From Agapetus fuscipes (lineage: Eukaryota; Arthropoda; Insecta; Trichoptera; Glossosomatidae), in the NCBI GenBank assembly GCA_951799405.1, contig OX637361.1:5355156-5419155 (forward strand): a stretch of 64,000 nucleotides of DNA, in the 5' to 3' direction. Of this stretch, positions 32,102 through 43,624 are shown piece by piece. The notes under the pieces were generated by a model. The model was not told the origin of the DNA. It did not search any database and worked only from the letters and a program-made list of their open reading frames with translations. The position numbers and the translations under genes were made by a program. The stretch's first letter is position 1. Every line of letters starts with the position of its first letter.

Positions 32102-33559
32102 GTAAGTCATAATCACATTTGGATTATTCGTGAACAAAAAAAACAAGTCATTCCAGGCCAAAAAAATTAAAGACAAAAAGTTGTAGAAATTGATATTAAA
32201 GAGAGATTTCCGATGTGCTCAGCATCTGATTCACCTGACGTCACCGGCCTGGGCTGTTAAGAAAAAAACAAATAAATATTTTGTTATTGGATACTAAGGA
32301 CGGTTGTCTCGTTTGATAGCTGAGAGAAATCAGTTACAAATGAAAAAAATGCTGTGAGTCGATTTTGAAATGATTGAACAAAGCTCACAATTGCTCTTGT
32401 TGTACTTTTTGATATTTATTGATTTACGAAATTCCTGAAAAACTGGTTTCTAAAAAAAATATCTCAGATTTTCAGAAAGTCAATTAATATTATATTAATA
32501 TTATTTCATTAATTTAAAATTATTATTTTATTTAAAAAAAAATATTTCATTAATTTAAAATCTTACTGTATGTGTTTTACCTACCTGACATCATTTGTGC
32601 CTATTGACAAAATTTCAAAAAATAAAATTAATTTCTTTAATCAAATCATACCTGATGATGACCTTCTAGGTCGAAAACGTTCGTAATTTTGTTTTAAAGA
32701 TTTTAATCTTTTAAATAAAGTCTATAGTGAAAATAAACAGTGTTTTGCTTGAAAAATTTCATCCAAAAATTATAAATTGAAATAATATTATATTTATTGA
32801 ATAAAAAAATTGTATTGTCTTTTTTCAAATATAATATTTAACCTGAAACAAAACTGAAAAAAATACTTTATGCTCTATCTCTACATTTTTTGTTTGTGTA
32901 AAAAAAACAGACCAAAAAAACCAAAACTTAAAAATTTCAATGTGGTCGGATATTTTTGCTCCTGAAAAAGCATTAAATGAAAATATGTAAGTACAATCAA
33001 TTCTACACGAACCGATACGATTCAACCTAAATATATGCTGTTTTGCAAAAATATGTTTTGAATTTTTGTAAAAATAGGTGTGTATGAATGCTCCTGGGAA
33101 GAGATCGCCAAGGTAAGTAGAGAATATTTCTGTATTTAAATATTTTTTCGTTTAAAAACGTAATTTATTTTCCAAGAAACCTTTAACAGAACAATACCTT
33201 CATTAACAAAAAAAAACTGTTTCGTATTGTTCATCTCATAAAGACGCAATTACAGCATTTAATTTTTTTTAATAAAGAAAAATGTAGGTTTTTTTCATAA
33301 ATGAACATTTTCAGATGAAAACGGAATTGCGTATAAAAATATTTGTATTCCAGGATTCTTTCGATTTATTTATGTTTTTAAGCCTAAATACACAAAACCT
33401 TTATTATTCATAGATAATATCTATTCTTAGAGCTAAAATAAATGTTTTCAATATGAATCTTAAATCTTGAATATGAATCTTGACATAAGCGCGAGATATA
33501 ATGTTTGATCTCGGCTCCATCATCTGAGAACCAAAGAAAACACGTTTTATCAATAAAAT
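32102..33559. other. start of the giant sif intron, AT-rich
   Basis: Very AT-rich. The only structured item is a possible microexon at 33078-33112. Confidence 0.45.
33078..33112 (+). CDS. possible 35-nt sif microexon (weak)
   Basis: AAAAATAG precedes and GTAAGT follows a 35-nt stretch reading VCMNAPGKRSP plus two bases if entered in phase 0, the phase in which exon 16 ends. The pyrimidine tract is poor and I recall no such peptide in Still life. It needs a partner exon of phase 2. Confidence 0.25.
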
Positions 33560-33733
33560 ATGGACCCAAAAATTCTGCCTCCGGAAAGGGACGGGGATAT
33601 AGAGCAGTCAGCTATGCTTTCCGATTCGGTCTTTAGAAGAGTGCAAACGATGTTCAGAGAAAGGAATAATGCTCGGAGTGTGCGAGATGAAAAGAGACGG
33701 CTGCTATTCGAGAGTATCGTTTACGTGCTCTAA
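33560..33733 (+). CDS. small unassigned ORF, 57 codons
   Basis: ATG at 33560 to TAA at 33731-33733, in a stretch less AT-rich than its flanks. The product is charged and starts MDPKILPPERDGDIEQS, with RRVQTMFRERNNARSVRDEK further on, so it reads like protein rather than noise. No family recognised. It could be a peptide ORF, part of an unspliced alternative transcript, or a transposon relic. Confidence 0.25.
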   Translation: MDPKILPPERDGDIEQSAMLSDSVFRRVQTMFRERNNARSVRDEKRRLLFESIVYVL

Positions 33734-34783
33734 AGACTCGGTTTATCGATCGTGACGTCACTTACCTTTGTGTGCGGGCGAAGCGACCCTTGTAGGTGTG
33801 TGAAATGTACTGGGATGTTTGCCAAAATAAAACAACGTTTATGCGGAATAATATTAAAAAGTTTTAACGCTCTACCCGAGGTTTATGATTGGCAAAAATG
33901 GAAACCTCACAAAAATGACTTTTTCGTGGTACCTCCTTAACATATTTTTTGGTGACGTAGAATTTTCAGTCCTGTATTCTTTTTGCCTTAAAGAAATTGA
34001 TTTCATGACATGTTTTAGCGACCAAACAAGCTGGAATTTTAGTAGATTTTTTTCCGTCAGATAATGGGAAAATTAATTTTTTGAATGACAACTTTGTTAG
34101 TACACATATTCAGTGAAGAATCTTGTCATCTTCTGTCGTATTTCATTTAATTATGGTTCTAAAAGACAAACGACTTGCACATCCGTGAAATGTGGAAATT
34201 TAATAATAAAACTGTAAAACATAACGAGCGTTCAACGTCACACACGAGCCCCGAGAGTTTAACGTCGCTATATGTACGCACACACAAACACACCTCGGTG
34301 TAAACTCCAATAAAAACATTTGCACACATGCTGAAATGTGCACTAGTGTGCGTTCCACTGTGAGATATCAAAGTGTTAGTGAATCACTGAATACTTTACG
34401 CTAAGTATAAATCTTTCCGTTTAAGCTGTATCGAAAGAATGTATTAAAACTAAAACAGCGCTACTTTAGTTTCTATATTTTTTTCATAAAACGCTGCGAT
34501 TGAGTTTAAACGTGGAGATTTACGTTAAGGGTAGTGAATACTGTGAGCTCACTAACACTCTCGCAAATTCCACATCTGCGCTTCCTACATTGAAACAAAA
34601 ATTGTTTCTCTCAAGCGCCATCTACGGTTGGCGTAGAGCGTCGTAGCAATACGTGCCTCCGATACATTTGGAGGTTAGGTTGCCTCTTGAACATATCCAA
34701 ATTCACCTGCAAAGAAAGCGCTCGCGTGATATTGACGGCTTGGAAAAAAACCACCTGCTTATTTAATCAAATCGCCACAAAAG
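33734..34783. other. giant-intron segment with GC-richer islands
   Basis: Several blocks (33740-33820, 34200-34330, 34560-34740) are clearly less AT-rich than the surroundings. The motif ACGCTGCGATTGAGTTTAAA at 34491 recurs, altered, near 8270, 16355 and 63470. No exon could be defended. Confidence 0.35.
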
Positions 34784-34817
34784 TCAGTCGTTAGCCTTTC
34801 CCCGGAACAATAGGTTC
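34784..34817 (+). promoter_or_regulatory. candidate TATA-less core promoter (Inr + DPE)
   Basis: TCAGTC (34784-34789) fits the arthropod initiator TCAKTY with A+1 at 34786. GGTTC lies exactly at +28 to +32 and fits the DPE consensus RGWYV. It sits at the edge of a GC-richer island inside the giant intron, where an alternative sif promoter would be plausible. By chance a few such pairs are expected in a window of this size. Confidence 0.25.
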
Positions 34818-36136
34818 AGTATAGTGTTTCGCTGTTGCTTCGCGTTTTTGCCTCCTTGTGTGTATTTCCAATTACTACAAAAGTGCTTTCATTTATACGT
34901 TTTTCATTCAAATACGAACTTATACACAACATTTTTTTCTACTTAACTATCAATACAAAACAAAGGAATAAAATAAAGAAGATTAAGCTCAAAAGCCAAA
35001 ATTTAAAATTAACCTAAACATAAAAATGTCTTTAAAATACATATTTGTAAACATAGTAAAAATTTAAAACGTATATTTATTTACAAAGTTCAAGTAGAGT
35101 TTGTGATACAAAAAACATATTCAATAAATACGTAGTTTTCATTATAAATCTATTAAAAATAGTTGTGATAGTAGACATAGTAAATACATAGATTTTCTTT
35201 ATACGTAAATAGAAAAAAACATAGAAAACAGTATAATTTATTTTAAATAGAATGAATTTTGATGTTGTGTACTAATGTTAACGAAAAAAAACGTCAATTA
35301 AAATTTGAAAAAAATAATCTTTTCCTGATTGTGCAACGATAATAAATATAAAGACTTTTTAATATACACTTTTAAATATCATAAATGTCGTAATGTGTAC
35401 AGATATTTACAAGAAAAATAGCTGTTGAATTAAATTAAATAGTTAAAATCTATAAAATAAATAGTTCAAGTTTTACATATTTAATCTTATGATGTCTCCA
35501 TCAATTTTGGAGCGGGCAATTTTTCTACATGGGGGTGACAAGGTCTAAACATGGCCTGTTTCTAAAAGTGAGTACACTTTTTTTTAATAAAATATTTTTC
35601 ATATTTTCTATACAATCATAAATTTGTTAAATTAATTCTAAAATAATTTATGAAATGAAAATAAGGTTTTTGTCAAAATTTGATGACCTGAAAATTGAGG
35701 TTTCGTGCTTTTGTAATGAGATAACATCGGTCTATTTAACCTTGATAATGAATGTGAAATTCGTATTGAAATTCACATTGTTATCATGGAAGGGACTGAA
35801 ATAATTATCACATATATGTATGTAGGTACAATTTTGAAGATAAAATATTTTTGAATTAAATACATATACGCATATATTTCTTTCAAAACCTTAAGTATAA
35901 TATAACTACTTAAACAACAGGAACGTACATTGTATTTCTAACATGGTTAGGCAACATTATGGAATTTTGAGATTTATTTTTTTCGTAAAAACTTGTACTT
36001 CAAAATTCTTAACTTGCCCCATCTTTTTTTTAACATTTAGATAGTATTCCCTCCCTCCCAATTTCTTGTAAAAAATCCTAAGTTTTTTTTTATTGTTCGC
36101 CTAACGTGGAATTCTAATATACTCACCGTAATCACC
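34818..36136. other. giant-intron sequence, very AT-rich
   Basis: Nothing recognised. Confidence 0.45.
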
Positions 36137-36641
36137 GACCGGTCCGTAGCTCAGTGGTAACACTGCGGACTCTGAATGGGAAGGTTGAGGGTTCGATTCT
36201 CGGCAGAGCACAAAAAAATACCATTTCTATTTTTAAATTTGCTCTTCGCTGGGTTGAAAAATTCATAAAACCTTTACCAATGACCGGTCACCAAAGGTCT
36301 ATCCAGCCTTACAGCAACTGGGTCTTGCTTGAGAATTGGCGCTTTGTAGCGACGACGATCAAGCTCGTAAAAAGGTCGATAGCTCAATTGGTAGAATGCT
36401 TGCATTCCATGCCGAGAGCAAGGGTTCGATCTCAAAGGCTTACTCAGCCTTCACAAGAAATGAGAACCAGCCCCCCCGGGAGCTGGGAAACCCCCACTTC
36501 AACTGAAAGTGGTTGGTGTGAGGCCGGCTCCCTTACCTGTAAAAACTAATAGGTCCCGAAGCGCCACATGCGACCCCTTCGGGAATAACGCAGGCAAGAA
36601 GTTACACTATATGTGTAGCTTAGTTGCATTTTTTTTTTGCG
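36137..36641 (+). repeat. two-headed SINE-A, full length
   Basis: Same structure as 27711-28214: GACCGGTCCGTAGCTCAGTG, second head at about 36374 (GGTCGATAGCTCAATTGG), AGGCCGGCTCCC and GTGTAGCTTAGTTGC end. Nearly identical over most of its length to the 27.7-kb copy. Confidence 0.85.
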
Positions 36642-37106
36642 TAATCAAATACCAAAAAGTTTTTATTTTGTCATTTAAGATGCACGATTACAAAGTAAAT
36701 GCCTCAACAATCAATAAATGTAAGACATTTACATTAAATTTTCTAACGTTTGTGCATTAACAGAGTGACAATTCATTTTAATTTTAATAAAAATAACTTT
36801 GTTTCCAACACGTTTTTATTTTCCCATTTTTGAGTTGCATTTCCTAAGCGCTATCGGACTTAAACCGTTCATCTTCAGAATATGATATATTTGTTAGTAA
36901 AGTTTAATGATATATTTGTTAGTTACATGTGAGGCTATATGTTATCACAGAGGGCTGTGTTTTTTTACACGAGCAGTATTATAAATCAGGGAATTAATTA
37001 GTGTACCGATTTTCGCGGAGGCTTTCCCGCCCTTAAATGCCCAGCGCTGACACGGGCGCGGAAATATGGCTGATAAACGAGCAGAGTGCAGACATTCCCT
37101 TTTCCT

Positions 37107-37190
37107 TCACACCAGTGGAGCCCAACCAGTGGTCCGCGAGCCTCTAGTGAACCTTGGCAGTGATTTTGGAAGTGGAAGTGCACCACCCAT
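37107..37190. mobile_element. hAT-like terminal fragment
   Basis: CAGTGGAGCCCAACCAGTGG then TCCGCGAGCC resembles a hAT-type terminal region (CAGTGG...CCCAACC). No partner end was found. Confidence 0.3.
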
Positions 37191-37247
37191 AGAATTAAAT
37201 TTTTAATGAAATATACGTTGAGCGATCATGAGTGGATGTATGTATAA

Positions 37248-37462
37248 TTGTATAATCTATAATCTAAGATGCAAAGATATATTACATTTAAGCAGACATG
37301 TATAAGTTTGCGCTAACACATGCCGCATGTGGACCTACAATAAAAAACACGAATCTAAAATGAACATAAGCCCTGCGACTCCTGCAGACCTAACCTGAAA
37401 CAGGGGTGACATTGTCAAAGAGAACCATATTCTACAGCATGGGTGGTCAGCCACATACCAAT
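37248..37462 (-). repeat. family-B copy with internal deletion
   Basis: ATAATCTATAATCTAAGATG tail, AACACATGCCGCATGTGGAC, CCTGAAACAGGGGTGACATT. The segment carrying the usual GCATTCCCACAAG is missing. Confidence 0.72.
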
Positions 37463-37479
37463 TAAATGAAAACCGGAAA

Positions 37480-37620
37480 TTGATTTTAAAAATATTTAAA
37501 ACAACTCCCACATTATCGTGTTTTTCTAAGTTTAGATTGTGTTGAATGTCATTCTTAAGACATTTCATTGAAAAGTCATCTTTGAATCAAATGGTAGATA
37601 AGCCAAACAAGCACTGGGGG
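37480..37620 (-). repeat. dispersed repeat D, reverse copy
   Basis: AACTCCCACATTATCGTG and TTTAGATTGTGTTGAATG correspond to the reverse of the 10.6-kb copy. Confidence 0.5.
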
Positions 37621-37791
37621 CATACTGCTGTCTAGTACAATAACCGTGGTGGCAAGGTATCTATTTTAAATTCGCAATCATCAATATGAAAGAAAGATAA
37701 TAAAAGTTTAATCTTTCAATTTCTTTGTGTATTTATCTTTTTAGGCTTTTAACTGGTCCTAGATCAAAAGAAAAACAATCAAAGTACTTTG

Positions 37792-37932
37792 GTTCCCCCC
37801 CTTCAACTGAAGTGGTTGGCGTAAGGCCGGCCCCCTTACCTGTAAAAATAAATAGGTTTCACTCGACATTTGCGAAGACCTTCGGGGATAATGCGGCAAG
37901 TAGCTTAGTTGCTTTTTGGGTTGCGTTGGCTG
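37792..37932 (+). repeat. two-headed SINE-A, 3' fragment
   Basis: CCCCTTCAACTGAAGTGG, AAGGCCGGCCCCCTTACC and TTCGGGGATAATGCGG; the end is scrambled relative to full copies. Confidence 0.7.
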
Positions 37933-38182
37933 AAAAAATGTTCGGAACCACTTCTTTGCCTACTCGTACTTGCTAGTACAATTTTAGAAGGATATTTGGG
38001 AACGTATGTACCTGTCAAAGATACAGCTATATGTTAATCTAGCCTACTTTCTGCTAAGTGAAATTTCAAACCTACATATGTACATACTATGTAGGTACTT
38101 ACATAACGATTTATTATTTTACATGCTCTTGGAGGAAGCCAACATCCACCCAGGTTGTAAGGTTGAAAATGATGATGACGAT

Positions 38183-38405
38183 CCTTGACTAATGGATTGG
38201 CATGATGCTGACCGTTCATGCCGCAAAAACTTGGTTCACTTTTGACAATGCCACCCTGTTTTACTGTTAGGTGGCAGGAGTTGCAACGTTAATGTTCATT
38301 TGAGGTGTCCTTTATTTTGTAAGTACATATACATTATGTGTAAGCGCGAATTTATATGGGTCTGCTTGAAAGTATGTTTTAAATATGAGCCTTTTATAAT
38401 TCACA
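38183..38405 (+). repeat. family-B copy, old
   Basis: CCTTGACTAATGGATTGG, GACAATGCCACCCTGTTTTA and TGTAAGCGCGAATTTATATG are recognisable but diverged. Confidence 0.6.
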
Positions 38406-38694
38406 ATCTTTATCGTAAAGATATGAACATCAAAGATTTGTATTAGATGTAAATTTATCTTTACAACTCTACATTATAGATGGACTAAAATAATTTAGTA
38501 TTATTCACACACAACAAATTCATGTCTCAACCACCACCTAACGTTAATTTTCTCTGAAAAAAAGGCAATGTTTCATGGATCAGGTATGCATAAAATGTAA
38601 TGTGAATAAACGTAAAAAATACTAAAATCTTAGGTATTTTTTAAAGTAAAATTCATTTTGTTTATACGAAATGTTTATTAGAAAATTCTAGGTT

Positions 38695-38789
38695 GAATAT
38701 TTCAGTAATAATAATAATAATAATAATATTAGGATGATTTATTTGGTGAGCGCTGTTTTTGTGTGTATCACACCTCAAGAGCCCTCTAA
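38695..38789 (-). repeat. SINE-A 3' end only
   Basis: (TAA)n, then TTTATTTGGTGAGCGCTG and TGTATCACACCTCAAGAG. The sequence changes abruptly at about 38790, where the RTE element begins. Confidence 0.68.
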
Positions 38790-41700
38790 AGTACCTTAAA
38801 GAAGATCCTTGGACGTACTTGGAATCCAAAAAAATAATTGTACGCTTTAACAAGAAATGACAGGCCCGTGGAAGCTGACAATGTCCACCGCCCGGAATCG
38901 AAGGAAGTGTCAAATGGCCTCTGCGGAGGTGTTGAAGCTGACAATTCTGTCAGGAATGGAAGTGTGTGTAAAAGGAAGTATGTGAAACAGGAAGAATGGA
39001 TATTTGCAACGTGGAATGTTAGAGAATGGAATGACTGTAAAGAGAATGAAATTACTGATATTATGGAAAAGAGAAGAATACAAGTGATGTGCGTGACTGA
39101 AATAAAAATGATCGGGGATGGAGAAAAGGTATTGAAGAATGAGGAGTATTTTATTTGGAGTGGAATTAAGGATGGATATAAGAGACAAGGCGTGGGAGTA
39201 ATTTTGAGCGAACGGGCTAAAATGTGTGTAAGTAATTATGAAAGAATATGTCCTAGGATTCTGTTGGTAAGAATGAGATTAGGACGTGTGAAAATTCTAA
39301 TGGTAGCGTGTTATGCTCCAGTAGAATCTGATAGCAGAGAAGAAAGAGATGAATTCTGGGAGAGTGTAAATAATGTACTAAGAATGAAAGATGAGAATGA
39401 ACGAATTATCTTATTAGGAGATATGAACGGATGGATTGGTATGAAACGAGATGATTGCGGAATGGTTGTGGGTCCGAGTGGTAGAGGAAGGATGAATAAT
39501 AATGGACGAAAGCTTGTCAATACATGTATAGAACACAGACTTTTTGCAACAAACACCTGGTTTAAACACCAAGACTTGCATCTCTATACATGGCAAAATA
39601 GGGCAGGCAATCGAACAATTATTGATTATATATGCGTAGATGAAAGAATGAGAGGATATGTGAGAGATGCAAGAGTGTACCGTGGAGCTGAACTCAGCAC
39701 AGACCACTATTTGTTATGCGCGAGAATAATGGTAGGGGATTGTAAGAAAGGAAAGAAAAAAATATTGTTAAGAATGAAAAGAATAAAAGTGGAAAATTTG
39801 AACGATGACAATGTGCAAGATGAATATCAAAGTGAGATTGCCAAAAGATTAAATATGGATGAACTACAAAAAATGAAAGATGAAGGATGTGTGGAAAAAG
39901 TGTGGCAAATGATGAAGAAAGAACTGACCGAATCTGCTAGGATGACATGCGGAGAAACAAATGTTGGTAAGAAAAAAGGTGATGCCTGGTGGAATGATGG
40001 AGTGAAAGAAGCAGTAGAGCAAAAGAAGGAAGCGTATATGAGATGGTTGAAAGATAAAGGTAATTTAAATTTGGAAATGATGTATAAAAGGGCAAAAATG
40101 AATACTAAAAAGCTTGTGTATGAAAGTAAGATGGAATTAGAGAAGAAAAATAATGAAAAGGCACAGCAGGACTTCCACACCAACAAAAAAATGTTCTGGA
40201 GTTGGGTTCGGAATAATAACGAAAGTGTGGGAGCAACAACTCCGGGCATAAAGAATGCGCAGGGAGTCTTGCTGTGGGATGAAGATGATGTATGTAATAG
40301 ATGGAAAGAATACTTTGAAGAAATATTAGGACAGGGTGAAAGAAATTTATATGAATGTGACCCTACAAATGAAAGTAATGAGGATATTTTGAAAGAGGAA
40401 ATAAAAGCAAGCATAAAAGAGCTGAAGAATGGAAAGGCTGCAAGTATGGATGGATTGAATGCTGAGATGTTAAAGGCAGGAGGAGAATATGTGGTAGAGT
40501 GGATGTTTGAATTATGCAAGATGTGTATGAAAGACAGGGTAGTACCGATGGACTGGAGAAAGGCGGTCATTGTCCCTATTTACAAGGGTAAAGGGGACAA
40601 GAAAGACTGCCGTAACTTCAGGCCCATTAGTCTCCTTAGTATACCTGGGAAAGTCTTATGCAAAATTGTCATAAAAAAAGTGAGAATGGCCACCGATCAC
40701 AGGGTCTCTGATATTCAATCTGGCTTTATGCCAGGACGAGGTTGTGTGGACCAAATCTTTACTCTCAGACAGATTGTTGAAAAACATCTGGCTGTGGGGA
40801 GGGTGGTCTACGCAGCATTCGTAGATCTTGAGAGGGCCTTTGACTCGGTGGACAGATGTATGCTGTGGAATGTTCTCAGGAAGTACGGTGTGAATGATAA
40901 TCTTCTGAATGTGATACGTGCCATCTATGAAAATAGTTCGGCATGTGTAAGAGTGGATGGGAGATATAGTGACTGGTTTGATGTATATAAGGGAGTGAGG
41001 CAAGGCTGCGTGATGAGTCCATGGTTGTTTAATATAATCATGGACAGTTGCATAAAAGAAGCTGGAATATCAGAGAGCGGAGTGAAAGTGGGTGAAACAA
41101 GAGTTGGAGTACTTCTTTATGCTGATGATGCTATAGTTTTAGCTGACTCGGCGGAGGAACTCCAAACGATGTTAACCAAACTAAATGATGCATTTTGTAA
41201 GAATAGCTTGAAAGTAAATGCGAATAAGACAAAAGTATTAGTTTTTGACAGGAATGAAGTATGTGAGGAACTTACAATTAATTTGAATGGAATAAAAGTT
41301 GAAGTAGTGAATGAGTTTGACTATTTAGGAAGTAAGTTTGAGGCGAATGGTAAGATGACGAAAGAATTAGAGAAGCGTGCCAGCAAAGGAAGATGCGTGA
41401 TAGGAGCGTTTGGTAGAATAGCGAAGAATAAAAGGATACCAAAGAAAATGAAAATGGCGGTACACAATTGTATTTTGTTGCCGACCCTGATGTATGGAAG
41501 CGAGTCATGGACGTTGAATGAAAGAGAAGTAAATAAGGTATGCACCGTAGAAATGGCCCATCTGAGAAGTATGACAGGAAAAACACTGAAAGATAGAGTG
41601 AGAAACGAATGGGTTCTAAATGAATGCGGAGTAAAAGAAAGCGTGAAAGTGAAAGTTCAAAGAAGTGTGATGCGATGGTTTGGACATATTGAAAGGATGA

Positions 41701-41981
41701 ATGAAGACCGACTGACAAAAAGAGTGTATAAAGGGAATGTAACAGGTAAGCGTGGAAGGGGAAGACCTAGGAAACAATGGATTGATCAGATAAATGAGAT
41801 TGCGAATGAATGGAATCTACAGAGTGGAAACAAGAGAAGAGCATGCATGAAAAGAGTGATGAAATTAGATGAGATGAAAGAAGTATGCAAGGACAGAGTC
41901 AAGTGGAGGCACTTGTGTGGAGGTACTGGCCACCCCTAGAGGAAAGGCGGCAGGATACAAGACAAGACAAGACAAGACAAG
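38790..41981 (+). mobile_element. RTE-like LINE, near full length, (GACAA)n tail
   Basis: The element starts at or near 38790, directly after a cut SINE-A end, and closes with GACAA pentamers at about 41958-41980. It contains one long intact ORF. Its tail repeat differs from the GTTACA tail of the 2.4-kb copy, marking a separate subfamily. Confidence 0.85.
38838..41939 (+). CDS. RTE-type endonuclease-reverse transcriptase, 1033 codons, intact frame
   Basis: The endonuclease begins with IFATWNVREW (TWNV at 58-61) and includes VTEIKM, LLGDMNGW, IIDYICVDE and STDHYLL, the expected order of catalytic blocks. One point to note is TDH where most relatives have SDH. Then come a basic coiled linker and the RT with FRPISLLS, FVDLERAFDSVD (D663), GVRQGCVMSP and YADD (761-764). 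The C-terminus carries GKRGRGRPRKQW and ends CGGTGHP. Length and motif set fit an RTE polyprotein. The residues before about 50 are not conserved and an in-frame later start is possible. Orientation is the same as sif. Confidence 0.88.
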   Translation: MYALTRNDRPVEADNVHRPESKEVSNGLCGGVEADNSVRNGSVCKRKYVKQEEWIFATWNVREWNDCKENEITDIMEKRRIQVMCVTEIKMIGDGEKVLKNEEYFIWSGIKDGYKRQGVGVILSERAKMCVSNYERICPRILLVRMRLGRVKILMVACYAPVESDSREERDEFWESVNNVLRMKDENERIILLGDMNGWIGMKRDDCGMVVGPSGRGRMNNNGRKLVNTCIEHRLFATNTWFKHQDLHLYTWQNRAGNRTIIDYICVDERMRGYVRDARVYRGAELSTDHYLLCARIMVGDCKKGKKKILLRMKRIKVENLNDDNVQDEYQSEIAKRLNMDELQKMKDEGCVEKVWQMMKKELTESARMTCGETNVGKKKGDAWWNDGVKEAVEQKKEAYMRWLKDKGNLNLEMMYKRAKMNTKKLVYESKMELEKKNNEKAQQDFHTNKKMFWSWVRNNNESVGATTPGIKNAQGVLLWDEDDVCNRWKEYFEEILGQGERNLYECDPTNESNEDILKEEIKASIKELKNGKAASMDGLNAEMLKAGGEYVVEWMFELCKMCMKDRVVPMDWRKAVIVPIYKGKGDKKDCRNFRPISLLSIPGKVLCKIVIKKVRMATDHRVSDIQSGFMPGRGCVDQIFTLRQIVEKHLAVGRVVYAAFVDLERAFDSVDRCMLWNVLRKYGVNDNLLNVIRAIYENSSACVRVDGRYSDWFDVYKGVRQGCVMSPWLFNIIMDSCIKEAGISESGVKVGETRVGVLLYADDAIVLADSAEELQTMLTKLNDAFCKNSLKVNANKTKVLVFDRNEVCEELTINLNGIKVEVVNEFDYLGSKFEANGKMTKELEKRASKGRCVIGAFGRIAKNKRIPKKMKMAVHNCILLPTLMYGSESWTLNEREVNKVCTVEMAHLRSMTGKTLKDRVRNEWVLNECGVKESVKVKVQRSVMRWFGHIERMNEDRLTKRVYKGNVTGKRGRGRPRKQWIDQINEIANEWNLQSGNKRRACMKRVMKLDEMKEVCKDRVKWRHLCGGTGHP

Positions 41982-42229
41982 GTCCTTTCACGGAAACGCT
42001 ACGTTTCGAATAACAAAAATATTATTTTTGACATCAATCAGCCAAAAAATACTCGTCGACTTTTCGGCTTATTCCGAAGCGTTTATTTGTGTGAACGAAA
42101 TGGTTGAATAAAAGATGAACCAACCTTGAAAAGTTGTAAGTCGTTTGCGTGAATCATTAAAATGGTTTCAACTTTCTAAGGTGAATTATACATTTACGAA
42201 CTTTGGTAAAACGGATTAGGGGCGTTAAT

Positions 42230-42484
42230 CTAATCTAATCTAATCTACGTTGCAAAGATATGTTACATTGGAGATTCACATAACATGCATTCTCACAACC
42301 AGACACGTACAAGTTCGCGCTTGCACATGCCTCATGTGAACCTACAACATAAAAACCAAATCTCAAATGGACATACACCCTGCAACTCTTGCCGTCCTTC
42401 CCTGAGACAGGGGTGACATTGGCAAAGTGAACCATTTTTACAGCATGGGTGGTCAGCCGCATACCAACCTATAAGTCAAGGAAC
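42230..42484 (-). repeat. family-B copy, full length
   Basis: TAATCTAATCTAATCTACG tail, CACATGCCTCATGTGAACC, CCTGAGACAGGGGTGACATT, CCTATAAGTCAAGGAAC head. Confidence 0.8.
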
Positions 42485-43427
42485 ACACACACACGACAAA
42501 TTACATTTTATACATCACTAAATAATAATATCCAAATACAAAATATCCATTTACAAATAAAAAAACAAATTCCAATTTAATAAACCCTAGCCGCCAACAT
42601 TACAGATCAACCGCCATTTCTTTCTGTCCTTACATACTTCTTGCGTTAAATTTTATGAAAAGCAGAATCAAACATTCTTGAAGACCATCCGGTTTTGAAT
42701 GACTTAAAAATCGAGAAAGTCAATGAAAAGATGTGTATATGTACAGCTTGTACGATAGTCGATACTTAATCAAATATTTCAAACATGATCGATCAGTGGG
42801 ACTAGTTAACAATGTTTCGTTTCTTTCAAACGGTAATCTATATCTATAAAGAAGGATGTGTGTATGTATGTATGTATGTATGTATGTATGTATGTATGTC
42901 CCCTATAGACTCATAAACCGCTCATCCGATTTTGACGAAATTTTCAGGAAACATGTAACATATTCTTAGAACGAATCCTGTGAAGTTTGATGGTGATCAA
43001 ATAAACAGTGGTTCTCAATTCTCGATATTTCAGCAACGAGGTCGGTAAATTTTGAAACCACCCAGAGGTGGGCACAGATAACCAAAATTTATCTGTAGAT
43101 AAGATAAACAGATAACGGCTCAAAATCATCTACAGATTATCTGTAGATAATTTCCCAAAAGTCCAGCGAAATCATCTTAGATAACAGATAAAGATGATGG
43201 CCCTGGAAATCATCTAGATAAAAAGATAATCGCCAAAAAATTATCTAGATAAAAAGATAATGAAAAAGATAACTTCGTTGATTTTTCTTTATAAAAAAGG
43301 TTATGACTGAATGAAGTGAAAGAAGTATATAAGAACCAAACAAATGGTGGTTGATCTGTATGTTGGTAGCAAAGACTTGACTTTAAAAAAAAAATGTAGG
43401 TATTCTGTACAACTTTCTATGTTCTCG

Positions 43428-43493
43428 ACCGATCTTTGGTACTACCTACCAATCACGAGTCTGAAGCGTTAACCACTAGACTACGGACCGGTC
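43428..43493 (-). repeat. SINE-A head fragment inside the hAT element
   Basis: CTTTGGTACTACCTACC joins directly to ACGAGTCTGAAGCGTTAACC and GGACCGGTC, so the centre of the element is deleted. Confidence 0.6.
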
Positions 43494-43624
43494 ATAAGTT
43501 GGCTGTTATTTGCTTATAAATTTTATTTTATAATTGCAAGCTTTAAAACAGCACCAATTCTGGAAGTCGTTGAAAAATTAAAGATAGATATATGTATTCC
43601 AATAGAAGAGGAACGTATTATAAA

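Noticed and set aside
39827..40570. 247-codon minus-strand ORF
   Set aside because: Antisense to the intact RTE ORF, Ser/Phe-rich as expected for a shadow frame.
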